A DNA stretch of 64,000 nt from NCBI RefSeq assembly GCF_008365375.1, contig NZ_QOKW01000003.1, positions 124,001 to 188,000 of the forward strand, in the 5' to 3' direction. This DNA is from Roseomonas genomospecies 6. GTDB lineage: Bacteria; Pseudomonadota; Alphaproteobacteria; Azospirillales; Azospirillaceae. The stretch's first letter is position 1; each line of letters starts with the position of its first letter. Under the pieces are notes generated by a model, which was not told where the DNA came from, did not search any database, and was given only the letters and a program-made list of their open reading frames with translations. Both the position numbers and the translations under genes were made by a program. Below are positions 34,093 through 43,189 of the stretch, in pieces.

Positions 34093-35262
34093 TCACCGAT
34101 ACGGGTCCGCCGCATCCCTCAGGCCGTCGCCGAGGAAGTTGAAACTCAGCACGGTCACGATCACCGGCACCACCGGCAGCATCAGCCAGGGGTACAGCGC
34201 CACCACGTTGATGTTCTGCGCTTCGGTCAGCAGCACCCCCCAGCTCGTGATCGGGGGGCGCAGGCCCAGGCCGAGGAAGCTCAGCGCCGTTTCGCCCAGG
34301 ATCATGCCGGGGATGGCCAGCGTGGCCGAGGCGATCAGGTGGCTCATGAAGCTGGGCAGCAGGTGGCGCCCGATGATCCGGGCCGGGCGGGCGCCCATCA
34401 GTTGGGCGGCGGTGGTGAAGTCCTCCTCGCGCAAGGCCAGCAGCTTGGACCGCACGGCGCGGGCGAGGCCCGTCCATTCCAGAAGGCCCAGGATCACCGT
34501 GATCCCGAAATAGATGAAGATCGGGTTCCAGGTGACGGGCAGGGCGGCGGACAGGGCCATCCACAGCGGCAGTTCCGGGAAGGACCGGATGATCTCGATC
34601 AGCCGCTGGATCAGGTTGTCCACCCAGCCGCCGTAATAGCCGGCGATGCCGCCGATGACGATCCCCAGCACGAAGCTGACCGCGACGCCGATCAATCCGA
34701 TGGTCAGCGAGATGCGCGTCCCGTAGATCATCCGCGACAGCAGGTCCCGCCCCAGCCGGTCGGTGCCAAGAAGGAACAGCGTCCCGCCCTCCGCCGGGCA
34801 GGCGAGGTGCCAGTCGCTCTCCACCAGCCCCCAGAACTCGTAACGGTCGCCGCGGCAGAAGAAGCGGACCGGCTGCACCTGCGTGGTGTCGGGCGTGTAC
34901 TCCCGCTTCAGGATCTCCATGTCCAGGTGATAGCGGTAGCCGTAGACGAAGGGGCCGACGAACTGGCCCTCGTGGAACAGGTGCAGGGCCTGCGGCGGGG
35001 CGTGGATGAAGCGGGAATGGCGGCTGTCCACCGCGTAGGGAGCCAGCACCTCGCTGACCAGGGTGGAGGCGTAGAGCAGAAGCAGAACGATCCCCGACGC
35101 CACCGCCAGCTTGTGCCGCCGCAGCTTCCACCAGACCATCCACCATTGCGAGGCGGTGGTGAAGCGCTCCTGCTCCGGCGACAGGTGTTCCACCTCGTCC
35201 GGGTCCCAGGGGGCGGTATCGACCGTGTGGGGCAGGGGGGTGTTGGGAAGGGATGCGCTCAT
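34093..35262 (-). CDS. peptide/opine ABC transporter permease (YejE/DppC type)
   Basis: A 389-residue inner-membrane permease. A cytoplasmic N-terminus and first helix (KLAVASGIVLLLLYASTLV) precede a roughly 90-residue periplasmic insert, then five helices with the BPD_transp_1 loop EEDFTTAAQLMGARPARIIGRH (quoted in part; EAA motif). The long insert is typical of YejE, the partner of YejB in oligopeptide and microcin C uptake. It is the last gene of the operon and overlaps the upstream permease gene by four bases (ATGA). Confidence 0.92.
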   Translation of the reverse strand: MSASLPNTPLPHTVDTAPWDPDEVEHLSPEQERFTTASQWWMVWWKLRRHKLAVASGIVLLLLYASTLVSEVLAPYAVDSRHSRFIHAPPQALHLFHEGQFVGPFVYGYRYHLDMEILKREYTPDTTQVQPVRFFCRGDRYEFWGLVESDWHLACPAEGGTLFLLGTDRLGRDLLSRMIYGTRISLTIGLIGVAVSFVLGIVIGGIAGYYGGWVDNLIQRLIEIIRSFPELPLWMALSAALPVTWNPIFIYFGITVILGLLEWTGLARAVRSKLLALREEDFTTAAQLMGARPARIIGRHLLPSFMSHLIASATLAIPGMILGETALSFLGLGLRPPITSWGVLLTEAQNINVVALYPWLMLPVVPVIVTVLSFNFLGDGLRDAADPYR

Positions 35263-36257
35263 CGGCTGGCCCCCCCGCTGATGCGGATGCGCGGGTCGAG
35301 CGCCGCCAGCGCCAGATCGGACAGGAAAACCCCGATCACCGTCAGCACGGCCAGGAACATCAGGAAGGACCCCGCCAGATACATGTCCTGGCTGCGCAGC
35401 GCCTGGAGCAGCATCGGCCCCGTGGTCGGCAGCGACATCACCACCGACACGATGGCGGCGCCGGAGACGACCTGGGGCAGCAGGTTGCCGATGTCGGACA
35501 CGAAGGGGTTCAGCGCCACCCGCAGCGGGTATTTCACCAGCGCCCGGCCCGGCGGCAGGCCCTTGGCCCGCGCGGTGACGACGTAGGGCTTGTGCAGCTC
35601 GTCCAGAAGGTTGGCGCGCAGGCGGCGGATCATCGCGGCGGTACCGGCGGTGCCGATGACGATCACCGGAATCCACATGTGCTCCAGCACGCTCATCAAT
35701 TTGCCCCAACTCCAGGGCTGGCCGATGTAGCGCGGGTCCATCAGCCCGCCGATGGAGGTGCCGAACCACACGTTGGCGAAATACAGCATCACCAGGGCCA
35801 GCAGGAAGCTGGGCGTCGCCAGCCCCAGGAAGCCCAGGAAGGTCAGGACGTAGTCGCCCAGGCTGTATTGCCGCGTCGCCGAGTAGATGCCGATGGGGAA
35901 GGACACCACCCAGATGAACAGGATGGTCGCGAAGGACACGATGGCGGTCAGCGACAGCCGGTCGCCCACCACGTCGGCCACCGGCATGTTGTATTCGAAG
36001 GAATAGCCGAAGTCGCCGCGCAGCATCCCGGCCAGCCACAGCGCGTACTGCTCGTACATCGGCCGGTCCAGACCGTAGGTCTCGCGCAGCATGGCCAGCC
36101 GGCCCTGGTCCATGCTCTCGCCCCGGCTCTGCATCTCGTTGACCATCGTGGTCAGATAGTCGCCGGGGGGAAGCTGGATGATGACGAAGGTGATGGCGCT
36201 GATCGCCAGCAGCGTCGGGATCATGATGAGGATGCGGCGGATCACGTAGCCCAGCAT
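35259..36257 (-). CDS. peptide/opine ABC transporter permease (YejB/DppB type)
   Basis: A 332-residue permease with six membrane helices. The N-terminus MLGYVIRRILIMIPTLLAI is characteristic of DppB/OppB/YejB proteins, and the EAA loop is seen in KPYVVTARAKGLPPGRALVKY (quoted in part). It pairs with the YejE-like permease just downstream (ATGA overlap) and follows the substrate-binding protein gene by four bases. With the dual ATPase it should form an importer for peptides or peptide-like molecules. Confidence 0.93.
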   Translation of the reverse strand: MLGYVIRRILIMIPTLLAISAITFVIIQLPPGDYLTTMVNEMQSRGESMDQGRLAMLRETYGLDRPMYEQYALWLAGMLRGDFGYSFEYNMPVADVVGDRLSLTAIVSFATILFIWVVSFPIGIYSATRQYSLGDYVLTFLGFLGLATPSFLLALVMLYFANVWFGTSIGGLMDPRYIGQPWSWGKLMSVLEHMWIPVIVIGTAGTAAMIRRLRANLLDELHKPYVVTARAKGLPPGRALVKYPLRVALNPFVSDIGNLLPQVVSGAAIVSVVMSLPTTGPMLLQALRSQDMYLAGSFLMFLAVLTVIGVFLSDLALAALDPRIRISGGASR

Positions 36258-36261
36258 GGCC

Positions 36262-38172
36262 TCACCCCTTCCCGTCGTCGAACCAGAAGCTGGCGGGCTG
36301 GTACAGCCCGAAATGGGCGCCGGGGTCGTAGTTGAAAAGACCCTTCTCCGGCAGGTTGCGCAGGGTGCGGCGCGCCACCACCGGCTGCGGCACCCCGGCC
36401 ACCGTGCCGATGGTGTAGACCTGATCGGCGTTGATCGTCAGGATGCGCGTCCAGGCCGCGGCCCGCCCGGCCTCGTCCGGGGCGTCGCGCCAGGAGCGGA
36501 ACGCCTCCAGAAGCTCCCGCGCCTCGGGCGTGTCGGGCCGCTCGCCGTCCTTGCCCATGGTCTGGAAGAACTGGCCCCACTTGGGCCACTGGTACTTGGC
36601 CTGATCGACGGGCACCAGCTCGGCGGGGCTCATGTCCGCGGTGGCGATGGCGTTGTCCAGCCCGCGCGCGATGGACATGCAGGTTTCGCCCGCGAAGATG
36701 CGGTTGCGGAACACGTCGAGCTGCGAGGAGCGGATGTAGAGCCGCGCCCCGATGCGCCGCCAGCCGTCGGCGATCAGCTCCAGCGCGTCGGTTTCCTCCG
36801 TGCTTTCCCCGGCGGTCTCCACCACGATCTCCAGCGGGCGCCCGTCGGGCAGCAGGCGGACGCCGTTGACGTTGCGTTCGGTCAGGCCGATCTCGTCCAG
36901 CAGCCGGTTCGCCTGCCGGACGTCGAACTGCGCCCAGCGGTCGCGGTAGGCCGGCACCCACAGGGGCGAGACCTCCAGAAGCGTGTTGTTCGTGGGGATG
37001 GCGAGCCCGTAATAGATGACCTGATTCATCTCCTCCCGGTCGATGGCCAGCGACAGGGCGCGGCGGTAGCGCACATCGCGGTTCAGCGCGCGCCACACCG
37101 GGTCGTTGCAGGTCAGGTTGGGGAACAGCGCCATCTGCGCCCCGATGCCGGTGCGCCACAGCGTCACCCGGTAATCGTTGCGCTTCGCCCCCTGCGTCAG
37201 GAAGGTGTAGTTGTCGAACCGCAGATAGCGCGCCTGGAGATCGCTCTCGCCCGCGCCCGTCTTGGCCGGGACGATCTTCGCGTCGGCCACCGTCATGACG
37301 ATCCGGTCGATGTAGGGCAACTGCCGCCCCGCCGAATCGACCCGATGGAAATAGGGGTTCCTTACGAAGATGAAACGTTCCGCAGGCGGAGCGGTCGTGG
37401 GAACCCAGGGCTGAAGGGTGGGCAGGTCGGGGTTGTCGAACTCGGTCAGATTGTCCTTGCGGTTGTGAAGCTGCTGCCAGCTTTTCTGCCGCTCCGCCTC
37501 CACCCGTTGCTTCAGTTCCAGCGGCTCGGTGAAGCGGGGGTGGAAGCGCCGCAAGTAATGGGCCGGGGCGTAGATCTCCACCGGCTTGGCCCCGGCCAGC
37601 ATCGGCAGAAGGAAGGGGTTGGGGCGCGTCCAGGAATAGCGCACGGAGGCGGCGTCCAGCACCTCGAACTTGGGGGCCTCCCCGCCCACCAGCATCTCCG
37701 GCGGCGGTCCGCCAGGGTAGCGTTTGGGGTTGTTGGCCATGTCCTCCCACCAGTAGCGGAAGTCCTCCGCCGTGAAGGGATGGCCGTCCGACCAGCGGTG
37801 GCCGCGGCGCAGCGTGAAGGTGAAGATCCGCTCGTCCTCCACCTCCACCCGCTCCAGGATGTCGGGCACGATGCGCAGGTCCGGGGTCAGCACGACCAGC
37901 CGGGCGTAGCTGTAGACGTAGATCAGCCGCGTGTCCTTGGTCCGCGCCATCAGCAGGTTCAGATCGCCGCCATGCTGGCCCGGCGCCTGCCAGGGCCGGT
38001 CCATCGCATCCACCAGGGGGGTGAGCGGCAGCCGCCTTTCCACCGGTGGCAAGGAGCCGGCGCCCACCGCGTTCTCCAGCATCGGCGTCTCGACCGCGTC
38101 AATCTCGACCGCGTCGAAGGCGCTGAGCCCCAGGAAGGCGAGCAGCAGCAGGGCAGGGCGGGCCAACCTCAT
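36262..38172 (-). CDS. extracellular solute-binding protein, family 5 (YejA type)
   Basis: A 636-residue periplasmic binding protein with signal peptide (LARPALLLLAFLGLSAFDA). The family 5 features are present: RRGHRWSDGHPFTAEDFRYWWED early (quoted in part), AKTGAGESDLQARYL, and the DVRYRRALSLAIDREEMNQV segment. Its length, about 100 residues longer than DppA, is in the YejA/AgpA range. The start codon overlaps the stop of the dual ATPase gene by one base (TGATG). The ligand is probably an oligopeptide or glycopeptide-like compound; the link to an upstream glycan operon makes a cell-wall or glycan fragment an interesting but unproven option. Confidence 0.92.
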   Translation of the reverse strand: MRLARPALLLLAFLGLSAFDAVEIDAVETPMLENAVGAGSLPPVERRLPLTPLVDAMDRPWQAPGQHGGDLNLLMARTKDTRLIYVYSYARLVVLTPDLRIVPDILERVEVEDERIFTFTLRRGHRWSDGHPFTAEDFRYWWEDMANNPKRYPGGPPPEMLVGGEAPKFEVLDAASVRYSWTRPNPFLLPMLAGAKPVEIYAPAHYLRRFHPRFTEPLELKQRVEAERQKSWQQLHNRKDNLTEFDNPDLPTLQPWVPTTAPPAERFIFVRNPYFHRVDSAGRQLPYIDRIVMTVADAKIVPAKTGAGESDLQARYLRFDNYTFLTQGAKRNDYRVTLWRTGIGAQMALFPNLTCNDPVWRALNRDVRYRRALSLAIDREEMNQVIYYGLAIPTNNTLLEVSPLWVPAYRDRWAQFDVRQANRLLDEIGLTERNVNGVRLLPDGRPLEIVVETAGESTEETDALELIADGWRRIGARLYIRSSQLDVFRNRIFAGETCMSIARGLDNAIATADMSPAELVPVDQAKYQWPKWGQFFQTMGKDGERPDTPEARELLEAFRSWRDAPDEAGRAAAWTRILTINADQVYTIGTVAGVPQPVVARRTLRNLPEKGLFNYDPGAHFGLYQPASFWFDDGKG

Positions 38173-40085
38173 CACGCCACCTCCCGCACGCGGACGGAGG
38201 CGTCGGCGCGCACGCAATGGCCGCCGCCGAGATCGACCAGATGGGGCTGGTGGCCCTCGTCGATGGTGAAGGGGGCGGGCCAGCGCGCGGGGTCGGAGGC
38301 GCGCCCCTCCTCCAGATCGGTCAACGACAGCGGGCGGCTGGGGTCCGGCTCCGGCACGGCGGCCAGCAGGGCGCGGGTGTAGGGGTGGACCGGGTTGCGG
38401 AACAGAGCCTCGCGCGGGGCCGACTCGACGATCCGCCCGCGGCACATGACCAGGATGCGGTCGGCCATGTAGTCCACGACAGCCAGATTGTGGCTGACGA
38501 ACAGGTAGGTCAGTCCCAGCCGCTCCTTCAGGTCCTTCAGCAGGTTCAGCACCTGCGCCTGGATCGACACGTCGAGCGCCGACACCGGCTCGTCCAGCAG
38601 CAGAAGCTCGGGACGCAGGGCCAGCGCGCGGGCGATGCCGATGCGCTGGCGCTGGCCGCCGGAGAAGCTGTGCGGATAACGGCGCAGATGCCGCGCGTCC
38701 AGCCCGACCAGTCCCATCAGCTCCTTCACGCGGGCCTTGCGCTCCGCCTCGTCGCCGACGCCGTGGATGACCAGCGGTTCGGCGACGATGTCGAAGACGG
38801 TCATGCGCGGGTTCAGGGAACCGAAGGGGTCTTGAAAGACGAACTGCACCTTGCGGCGGAAGGCGGTCAGGGCGGCGCCCTCCAGCCCCAGCACATCGAC
38901 GATCCGGCCATGGTCGTTGAAGCGGACGCTTCCCGCGTCGGGCGTCAGGGCGCGCATCAGGATCTTCGACAGGGTGGTCTTGCCGCAGCCCGATTCGCCG
39001 ACCAGCCCGACGCATTCGCCGCGCGCGATGGCGAAGCTGACATCGTCCACCGCCAGCGTGCCGGCCCCGGCCTTGGCGCCGAACCAGCCGGCCTTGCGGG
39101 CGCCGTAGCGCTTGCGCACCCCCTCCACCGCGAGCAGCGGCCCCGCCGCGTCGGCGCCGGGCGGCCAGGGTGCGTGGCCCTTCTCCAGCAGGCTGCCGCC
39201 TTCCGAAGTGATGGAGCGGATCGGCACCAGCCGTTCCCCCGGCGCCATGTGGAAGCGCGGAACGGCGCGCAGCAGCGCCTTCAGATAGGGGTGGCGGGGG
39301 TCGGCGAAGATGTCCTCGCGCGTTCCGGACTCCATGACCCGCCCGCGGTGCATCACCACCACCTCGTCGGCGAGGTTGGCGACCACCCCCAGGTCGTGGG
39401 TGATGAGCAGCACGGCCATCCCGAGATCGGCCTGAAGGTCCTTGATGAGCTTCAGGATCTGCGCCTGGATGGTGACGTCCAGCGCGGTCGTCGGCTCGTC
39501 GGCGATCAGCAGGGCGGGGCGGCAGACCAGGGCCATGGCGATCATCGCGCGCTGGCGCAGGCCGCCCGACAGTTCGAACGGGTAGGTGTCCAACGCCCGC
39601 TTCGGGTCGGGGAAGCGCACCCGGCGCAGCATGTCCTCGGCGTGCGCGCGGGCCTGCCGGGCGGTCACCCGCTGGTGCAGCCGCACCGCCTCGCCCACCT
39701 GATCGCCCACCGTGTGCAGCGGCGACAGGGAGGTCATCGGTTCCTGGAAGATGATGGAGATGCGGCCCCCGCGCAGCGCCCGCATCGCCGTGCCGTCGGC
39801 CTTCAGCCCGGCGATGTCGATGGGGCCACCATCCTTGTTCACCGCGCCCTCGTTCACCACTCCGTCGTCGAACAGGATGCGCCCGTCCGCGATGCTGGCG
39901 TTGCGGGGCAGGATGCGCAGGATCGACTGAGCCGCCACCGACTTGCCGGACCCGGACTCGCCGACCAGCGCAACGGTGGAGCCGGCCCGCACCCGGAAGG
40001 ACACGCCGCGCACCGCGTTGACCACGCCGCCCGGGACCTGGAAATCGACCTTCAGGTCCTCCACCCGGAGCAGCGTGCGGCTCAT
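38172..40085 (-). CDS. dual-ATPase peptide ABC transporter protein (YejF/DppD-DppF fusion)
   Basis: A 637-residue protein with two complete ABC ATPase domains. The first has Walker A GESGSGKS, signature LSGGLRQR and Walker B LLIADEP; the second has [17 protein letters not shown] and LLLLDEP. Both keep D-loop and H-loop residues, so both are expected to hydrolyse ATP. Each is followed by an oligopeptide-transporter C-terminal extension ([16 protein letters not shown]). It energises the YejB/YejE-like permeases downstream. It overlaps the preceding PH-like gene by four bases (ATGA). Confidence 0.95.
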   Translation of the reverse strand: MSRTLLRVEDLKVDFQVPGGVVNAVRGVSFRVRAGSTVALVGESGSGKSVAAQSILRILPRNASIADGRILFDDGVVNEGAVNKDGGPIDIAGLKADGTAMRALRGGRISIIFQEPMTSLSPLHTVGDQVGEAVRLHQRVTARQARAHAEDMLRRVRFPDPKRALDTYPFELSGGLRQRAMIAMALVCRPALLIADEPTTALDVTIQAQILKLIKDLQADLGMAVLLITHDLGVVANLADEVVVMHRGRVMESGTREDIFADPRHPYLKALLRAVPRFHMAPGERLVPIRSITSEGGSLLEKGHAPWPPGADAAGPLLAVEGVRKRYGARKAGWFGAKAGAGTLAVDDVSFAIARGECVGLVGESGCGKTTLSKILMRALTPDAGSVRFNDHGRIVDVLGLEGAALTAFRRKVQFVFQDPFGSLNPRMTVFDIVAEPLVIHGVGDEAERKARVKELMGLVGLDARHLRRYPHSFSGGQRQRIGIARALALRPELLLLDEPVSALDVSIQAQVLNLLKDLKERLGLTYLFVSHNLAVVDYMADRILVMCRGRIVESAPREALFRNPVHPYTRALLAAVPEPDPSRPLSLTDLEEGRASDPARWPAPFTIDEGHQPHLVDLGGGHCVRADASVRVREVA

Positions 40086-40639
40086 GATGCCGAACCCTTT
40101 TCGTCCCGTTCGTCCGGCGGATCGATGCCCAGCGCCAGCAGGTTGTCCACCGTCACCGGGCTCAGCGCCACACCGTTGCGCCCGGCGGCGGCGGCGGCCC
40201 GCTCGATCACGGCGTCGAAGCCCTCCAGGTTGCTGTCGAACCGGATGGTCTTGCCGGCGCCGGTCAGCGCCGCCTGCATCCAGCCGTCGTCGCGCCCCCG
40301 CCTGGTCGCGTAGTAGCGCAGCCGCAGGTCCGACAGGTCGTCCCAGCGCAGGGCGGCTCCCAGCGGCCCGTCCGCCCGCAGGCCCTCGCCGTCCATGGTC
40401 ACCCGGGTCATCTGGCGTTGCAGGGTGCGCGCCGCGAAGACGGCGAACAGCACCGCGCAGGCGGCCAGAGGAACGGCAATCCAGAGTGTGACCGGCAGGA
40501 AGGCCAGCGGCAGCACCGTCAGCGCCAGCCCCGCCCCCGCCCGCGCGTAGTCGCCGGCCAGCGCCCCGGCGGGATAGCGCATCTCCGCGACGGTCGGCAT
40601 GTCTTCGTCGGAGGATCGGGCCATGGGCAGCTCGGCCAT
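40082..40639 (-). CDS. small membrane protein with PH-like (bPH) domain
   Basis: A 185-residue protein with two adjacent hydrophobic segments (about 33-70, [18 protein letters not shown] and [10 protein letters not shown]) followed by a beta-rich domain ([36 protein letters not shown], quoted as its layout) that looks like a bacterial PH-type domain. Function unknown. It sits between the deacetylase-like gene (gap of three bases) and the dual ATPase gene (ATGA overlap), so it bridges the glycan genes and the importer in one transcript. Confidence 0.7.
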   Translation of the reverse strand: MAELPMARSSDEDMPTVAEMRYPAGALAGDYARAGAGLALTVLPLAFLPVTLWIAVPLAACAVLFAVFAARTLQRQMTRVTMDGEGLRADGPLGAALRWDDLSDLRLRYYATRRGRDDGWMQAALTGAGKTIRFDSNLEGFDAVIERAAAAAGRNGVALSPVTVDNLLALGIDPPDERDEKGSAS

Positions 40640-40642
40640 AAC

Positions 40643-41464
40643 TCAGTCAATTCCTTCTGCGGCGAACAGAGCGTCGGCGAACAGAGTGTCGGGAGGCAGC
40701 CAGCGGACCGCCGGATGGCGGCGGGTCACCGTCAGGAAACGCGCGGTGAAGGCCCAGGTTTCACCGTCCATCGCCAAATGGTGCGTCAACAGGCCGGTCG
40801 GCTCGGCGGCATCCACCAGACCCAACCGGCGGGCGCGCAGATGGGCCACCGCCATGCCCAGCGACTCCGCTTCGCCCAGGAAGCGCCTGCCGTTCTTCCA
40901 GGCGACCGGGTCGGTGTGTGTATTGACACACATCATGTTGACGGTTGACACACATCTCGGCCCGAAAACGGACAAGCCGGTGAAGCCCGCCGAGGGAAGC
41001 CCCGCCGCCACGGCGGGCGCGATGCGGTTCCAGGGCGGCACCAGAACGGGCAGGGCACGCGGCCCGAAGAGCCGGTCCAGGATGTTCCGCCCCTCCGCCA
41101 GTTCGGCCAGAACGGCGGCGGCGGGCCGGTCCGCCCCCAGCTCCGCCTTCTTCGCGGGGGGCGCGGCGTGGTTGGTGTGCGACCAGCCGTGCTGAAGCAC
41201 CGTAACGGTGGGGACCGGACCCAGGGCGTGGGCGAGGGAGTCCTTGACGCCCGCCGGGATGACGGCCAGCGCCAGCGGCGCGCCGGTCTCCAGGGACAGG
41301 GCGAACATCCGGTCCAGCGCCAGCGTCGGTTCGACGGCGTCGTCGTCGCGCCACCAGAAGCCGGCGGTGCGCCCGGCGGCGGCCCAGGCGTCCAACTCGG
41401 CGTCCAGCGCGTCCCAACCGGCGCGCGGCGGGCTGTCGGAATTGGTGGTGGCGGTCACGGTCAT
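40643..41464 (-). CDS. polysaccharide deacetylase-like protein
   Basis: A 273-residue protein with the NodB-type layout: an aspartate motif [12 protein letters not shown] (residues 37-48), the HxxxH metal motif QHGWSHTNH (about 91-99) and a PPWNR motif (about 144-148). The pattern predicts a metal-dependent deacetylase of an N-acetylated glycan, probably cytoplasmic as there is no signal peptide. The start is uncertain: the ATG at 41464 has no ribosome-binding site, and a longer form from 41503 has GGAGG too close to its ATG. It follows a MurG-like glycosyltransferase gene, which suggests action on the same glycan. Unusual TTGACACACATC repeats occur inside it. Confidence 0.75.
   Translation of the reverse strand: MTVTATTNSDSPPRAGWDALDAELDAWAAAGRTAGFWWRDDDAVEPTLALDRMFALSLETGAPLALAVIPAGVKDSLAHALGPVPTVTVLQHGWSHTNHAAPPAKKAELGADRPAAAVLAELAEGRNILDRLFGPRALPVLVPPWNRIAPAVAAGLPSAGFTGLSVFGPRCVSTVNMMCVNTHTDPVAWKNGRRFLGEAESLGMAVAHLRARRLGLVDAAEPTGLLTHHLAMDGETWAFTARFLTVTRRHPAVRWLPPDTLFADALFAAEGID
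40923..40956. repeat. direct repeat TTGACACACATC, period 22
   Basis: TTGACACACATC occurs at 40923-40934 and 40945-40956 inside the deacetylase-like gene, in a patch of rare codons (Cys-Val-Asn-Thr and Cys-Val-Ser-Thr). Related TTGACGCAC copies are found at 40782-40790 and within 41979-42008. Confidence 0.7.
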
Positions 41465-41541
41465 CGCAAAGCAGTGGCCGGGGCATGGGGTGAGCGTCAG
41501 CATGGCCTCCGGACCGGAAAAATCCAAGTCTCCCAATCGGT

Positions 41542-42699
41542 TTAGAGGCTGTTGGCCCTGCGGTCGGCCACCGCGTCCCGCAGCAGGCGGGCGGTGGCGG
41601 CGGCGCCGTCCAGGCGGACGGGAAGGGCGGGCGGCGGGGGCAGGGCGAGCGCCTTCGCCATGCCCTCGGCCAGCGATTGCGGCGTCAGGGTGGCCTCCTC
41701 CACCACGGCCAGCCGGCCCCGCTCCTCCAGCAGGCGGGCGCGGGTGGCCTGCTCCGTCTCGCTGCCGGCGGCGAAGGGGACCAGCACGGCCCGGCAGCCG
41801 GCCTGAAGCACGTCCAGCACCGTGTTGTAGCCGGCCTGGCTGACCGACAGGCGGCACCGGCGGAGCAGGGCGGGGAAGTCGGGGCGCGCCCGCTCCAGGA
41901 TGATCCCCGGCGGGGCCTCGGCGGCCAGCGCGCGGAACGCCTCCTCCGGCACGTCCGGCCCGGCCAGCAGGCGCCATGGTGCGTCAAGTGCGGTGCCTGT
42001 TGACGCACGCGCGGCCAGCGCCGCCCGCAGCAGCGGCAGGCCGACCGCCCCGCCGCCCACCGACACGATCACCTCGTCCGTTCCATCCGCCGATCCGGTG
42101 TCCGCGCCTTGCGGGGCGGCGACGTAGCCGGTGTAGCTGATGCGGTCCGCGATCCGCGCCGCTGCGGGGAAGGTCGCCCCAAAGGGGATCAGGTCCGGAT
42201 CGCCATGGACCAGCACATAATCGAACAGCCGTTCCACCGTCGAAACGGTTTCCTCCAGCCGTTCCGGCTTGGCCTTGGTCACCAGGATGTCGCGCACCGA
42301 ACAGGCGGTGACGGCCCCGGCGGCCTTGGCGGCCTCCAGCAGGGGCAGAAGCTCGAACCGGAAGGCGCGGCGCCCGAAGGGGAAGGATTCGACCAGCAGC
42401 GCGTCGGGCCGAATCCGTTCGAAACAGTCCAGCACCATCACGCGGCGCCGGGCGCGCCATTCGTCGTCGATGGGCCGGTCGTCCGCGTCCAGCAGGGTCT
42501 TGAAGGTGCCGTCGGCGGCGCGGGCGGGGGGAAGCTGGACGATCTCCGCCGCCGGGCCGTAGTCGATCCCCGGCACCGGGTGCCCGCCGCGCAGAACCGT
42601 CACCGCCACCCCGGCGTCGGCCAGCCCGCGCGCGATCAGAGCGGCCCGCCGGTCATGCCCGATGCCCAGCAGATGCTGGACGTGGAAGAGGACGCGCAC
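41542..42699 (-). CDS. MurG-like glycosyltransferase (GT-B fold), first of two paralogues
   Basis: A 385-residue GT-B enzyme. The N-terminal motif LLGIGHDRRAALIARGLADAG (quoted in part) parallels the MurG glycine-rich loop, and the C-terminal donor site reads VSVGGGAVG, then LSVSQAGYNTVLDVLQAG and LVPFAAGSETEQATRARLLEE in MurG order. It is paralogous to the protein at 46023-47255 on the opposite strand. It probably transfers a sugar to a lipid-linked or cytoplasmic acceptor in a glycan pathway with the adjacent deacetylase. No membrane segment is apparent. A 9-bp inverted repeat of AT-richer codons interrupts the coding region near 41979-42008. Confidence 0.83.
   Translation of the reverse strand: MRVLFHVQHLLGIGHDRRAALIARGLADAGVAVTVLRGGHPVPGIDYGPAAEIVQLPPARAADGTFKTLLDADDRPIDDEWRARRRVMVLDCFERIRPDALLVESFPFGRRAFRFELLPLLEAAKAAGAVTACSVRDILVTKAKPERLEETVSTVERLFDYVLVHGDPDLIPFGATFPAAARIADRISYTGYVAAPQGADTGSADGTDEVIVSVGGGAVGLPLLRAALAARASTGTALDAPWRLLAGPDVPEEAFRALAAEAPPGIILERARPDFPALLRRCRLSVSQAGYNTVLDVLQAGCRAVLVPFAAGSETEQATRARLLEERGRLAVVEEATLTPQSLAEGMAKALALPPPPALPVRLDGAAATARLLRDAVADRRANSL
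41979..42008. repeat. perfect 9-bp inverted repeat inside the glycosyltransferase gene
   Basis: GTGCGTCAA (41979-41987) and TTGACGCAC (42000-42008) flank 12 bases within the MurG-like gene; they encode a loop of rare codons. The 14-mer GTGCGTCAACAGGC from this element occurs again in the deacetylase-like gene at 40781-40794. Confidence 0.7.
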
Positions 42700-42705
42700 G
42701 GGGTG

Positions 42706-43161
42706 TCAGGTCGCCTGGGCGGCCAGCACCTCGCGCAGGCGCGTGGTGGTCTGCTCCAGACGATGGGCCAGGGAGCGCATGATCTCCAGCCCCATCTGCG
42801 GAAAGTCGGCGATCATCTGAAGGAAATGGTCCTTCGGCACGCACAGCGCCTCCAGGTCGGAGCGGGCGCGGACGGTGGCGGTGCGCGGCACGTCGCACAG
42901 GATGGCGATCTCGCCGACGATCTCGTTGGACCCCAGCGTCGCGACGGCCAGCGGCCCGCCGGGGCCGGTCACGATCACCTCCGCCTCTCCGCGCAGCAGG
43001 ATGTAGGCGCAGGTGCCCATCTCGTCCTGTTCGAACAGGATGTCGCCCGAACGGAAGCTCAGCCGCTCGCTGGTGAAGGCGAGAAGCTTGAGCTTGGAAG
43101 TGTCGATGTTGGCGAACAGGGGAATCCTGCGCAGGCAATTGACTTCTTCGGCGATGCTCAT
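42706..43161 (-). CDS. cyclic-nucleotide-binding domain protein without DNA-binding domain
   Basis: A 151-residue protein that is a single Crp-type cNMP-binding domain. It has LRRIPLFANIDTSKLKLLAF, the beta-roll with GDILFEQDEMG, the phosphate-binding cassette region GSNEIVGEIAILCDVPRTATVRA (quoted in part) and the C-helix. No helix-turn-helix follows, so it cannot act as an ordinary Crp regulator. The ATG at 43161 has GAGGAGG eight bases upstream. It lies 28 bases after the degenerate ABC transporter gene and six bases before the glycosyltransferase gene, suggesting it modulates one of them by protein contact. Confidence 0.87.
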   Translation of the reverse strand: MSIAEEVNCLRRIPLFANIDTSKLKLLAFTSERLSFRSGDILFEQDEMGTCAYILLRGEAEVIVTGPGGPLAVATLGSNEIVGEIAILCDVPRTATVRARSDLEALCVPKDHFLQMIADFPQMGLEIMRSLAHRLEQTTTRLREVLAAQAT

Positions 43162-43189
43162 GCCGTCTGCCTCCTCAACGCCGCCGGCT

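Noticed and set aside
40082..43161. Toxin-antitoxin or phage-defence module
   Set aside because: No nuclease, toxin or sensor-effector domains; the genes are glycan and transport types.
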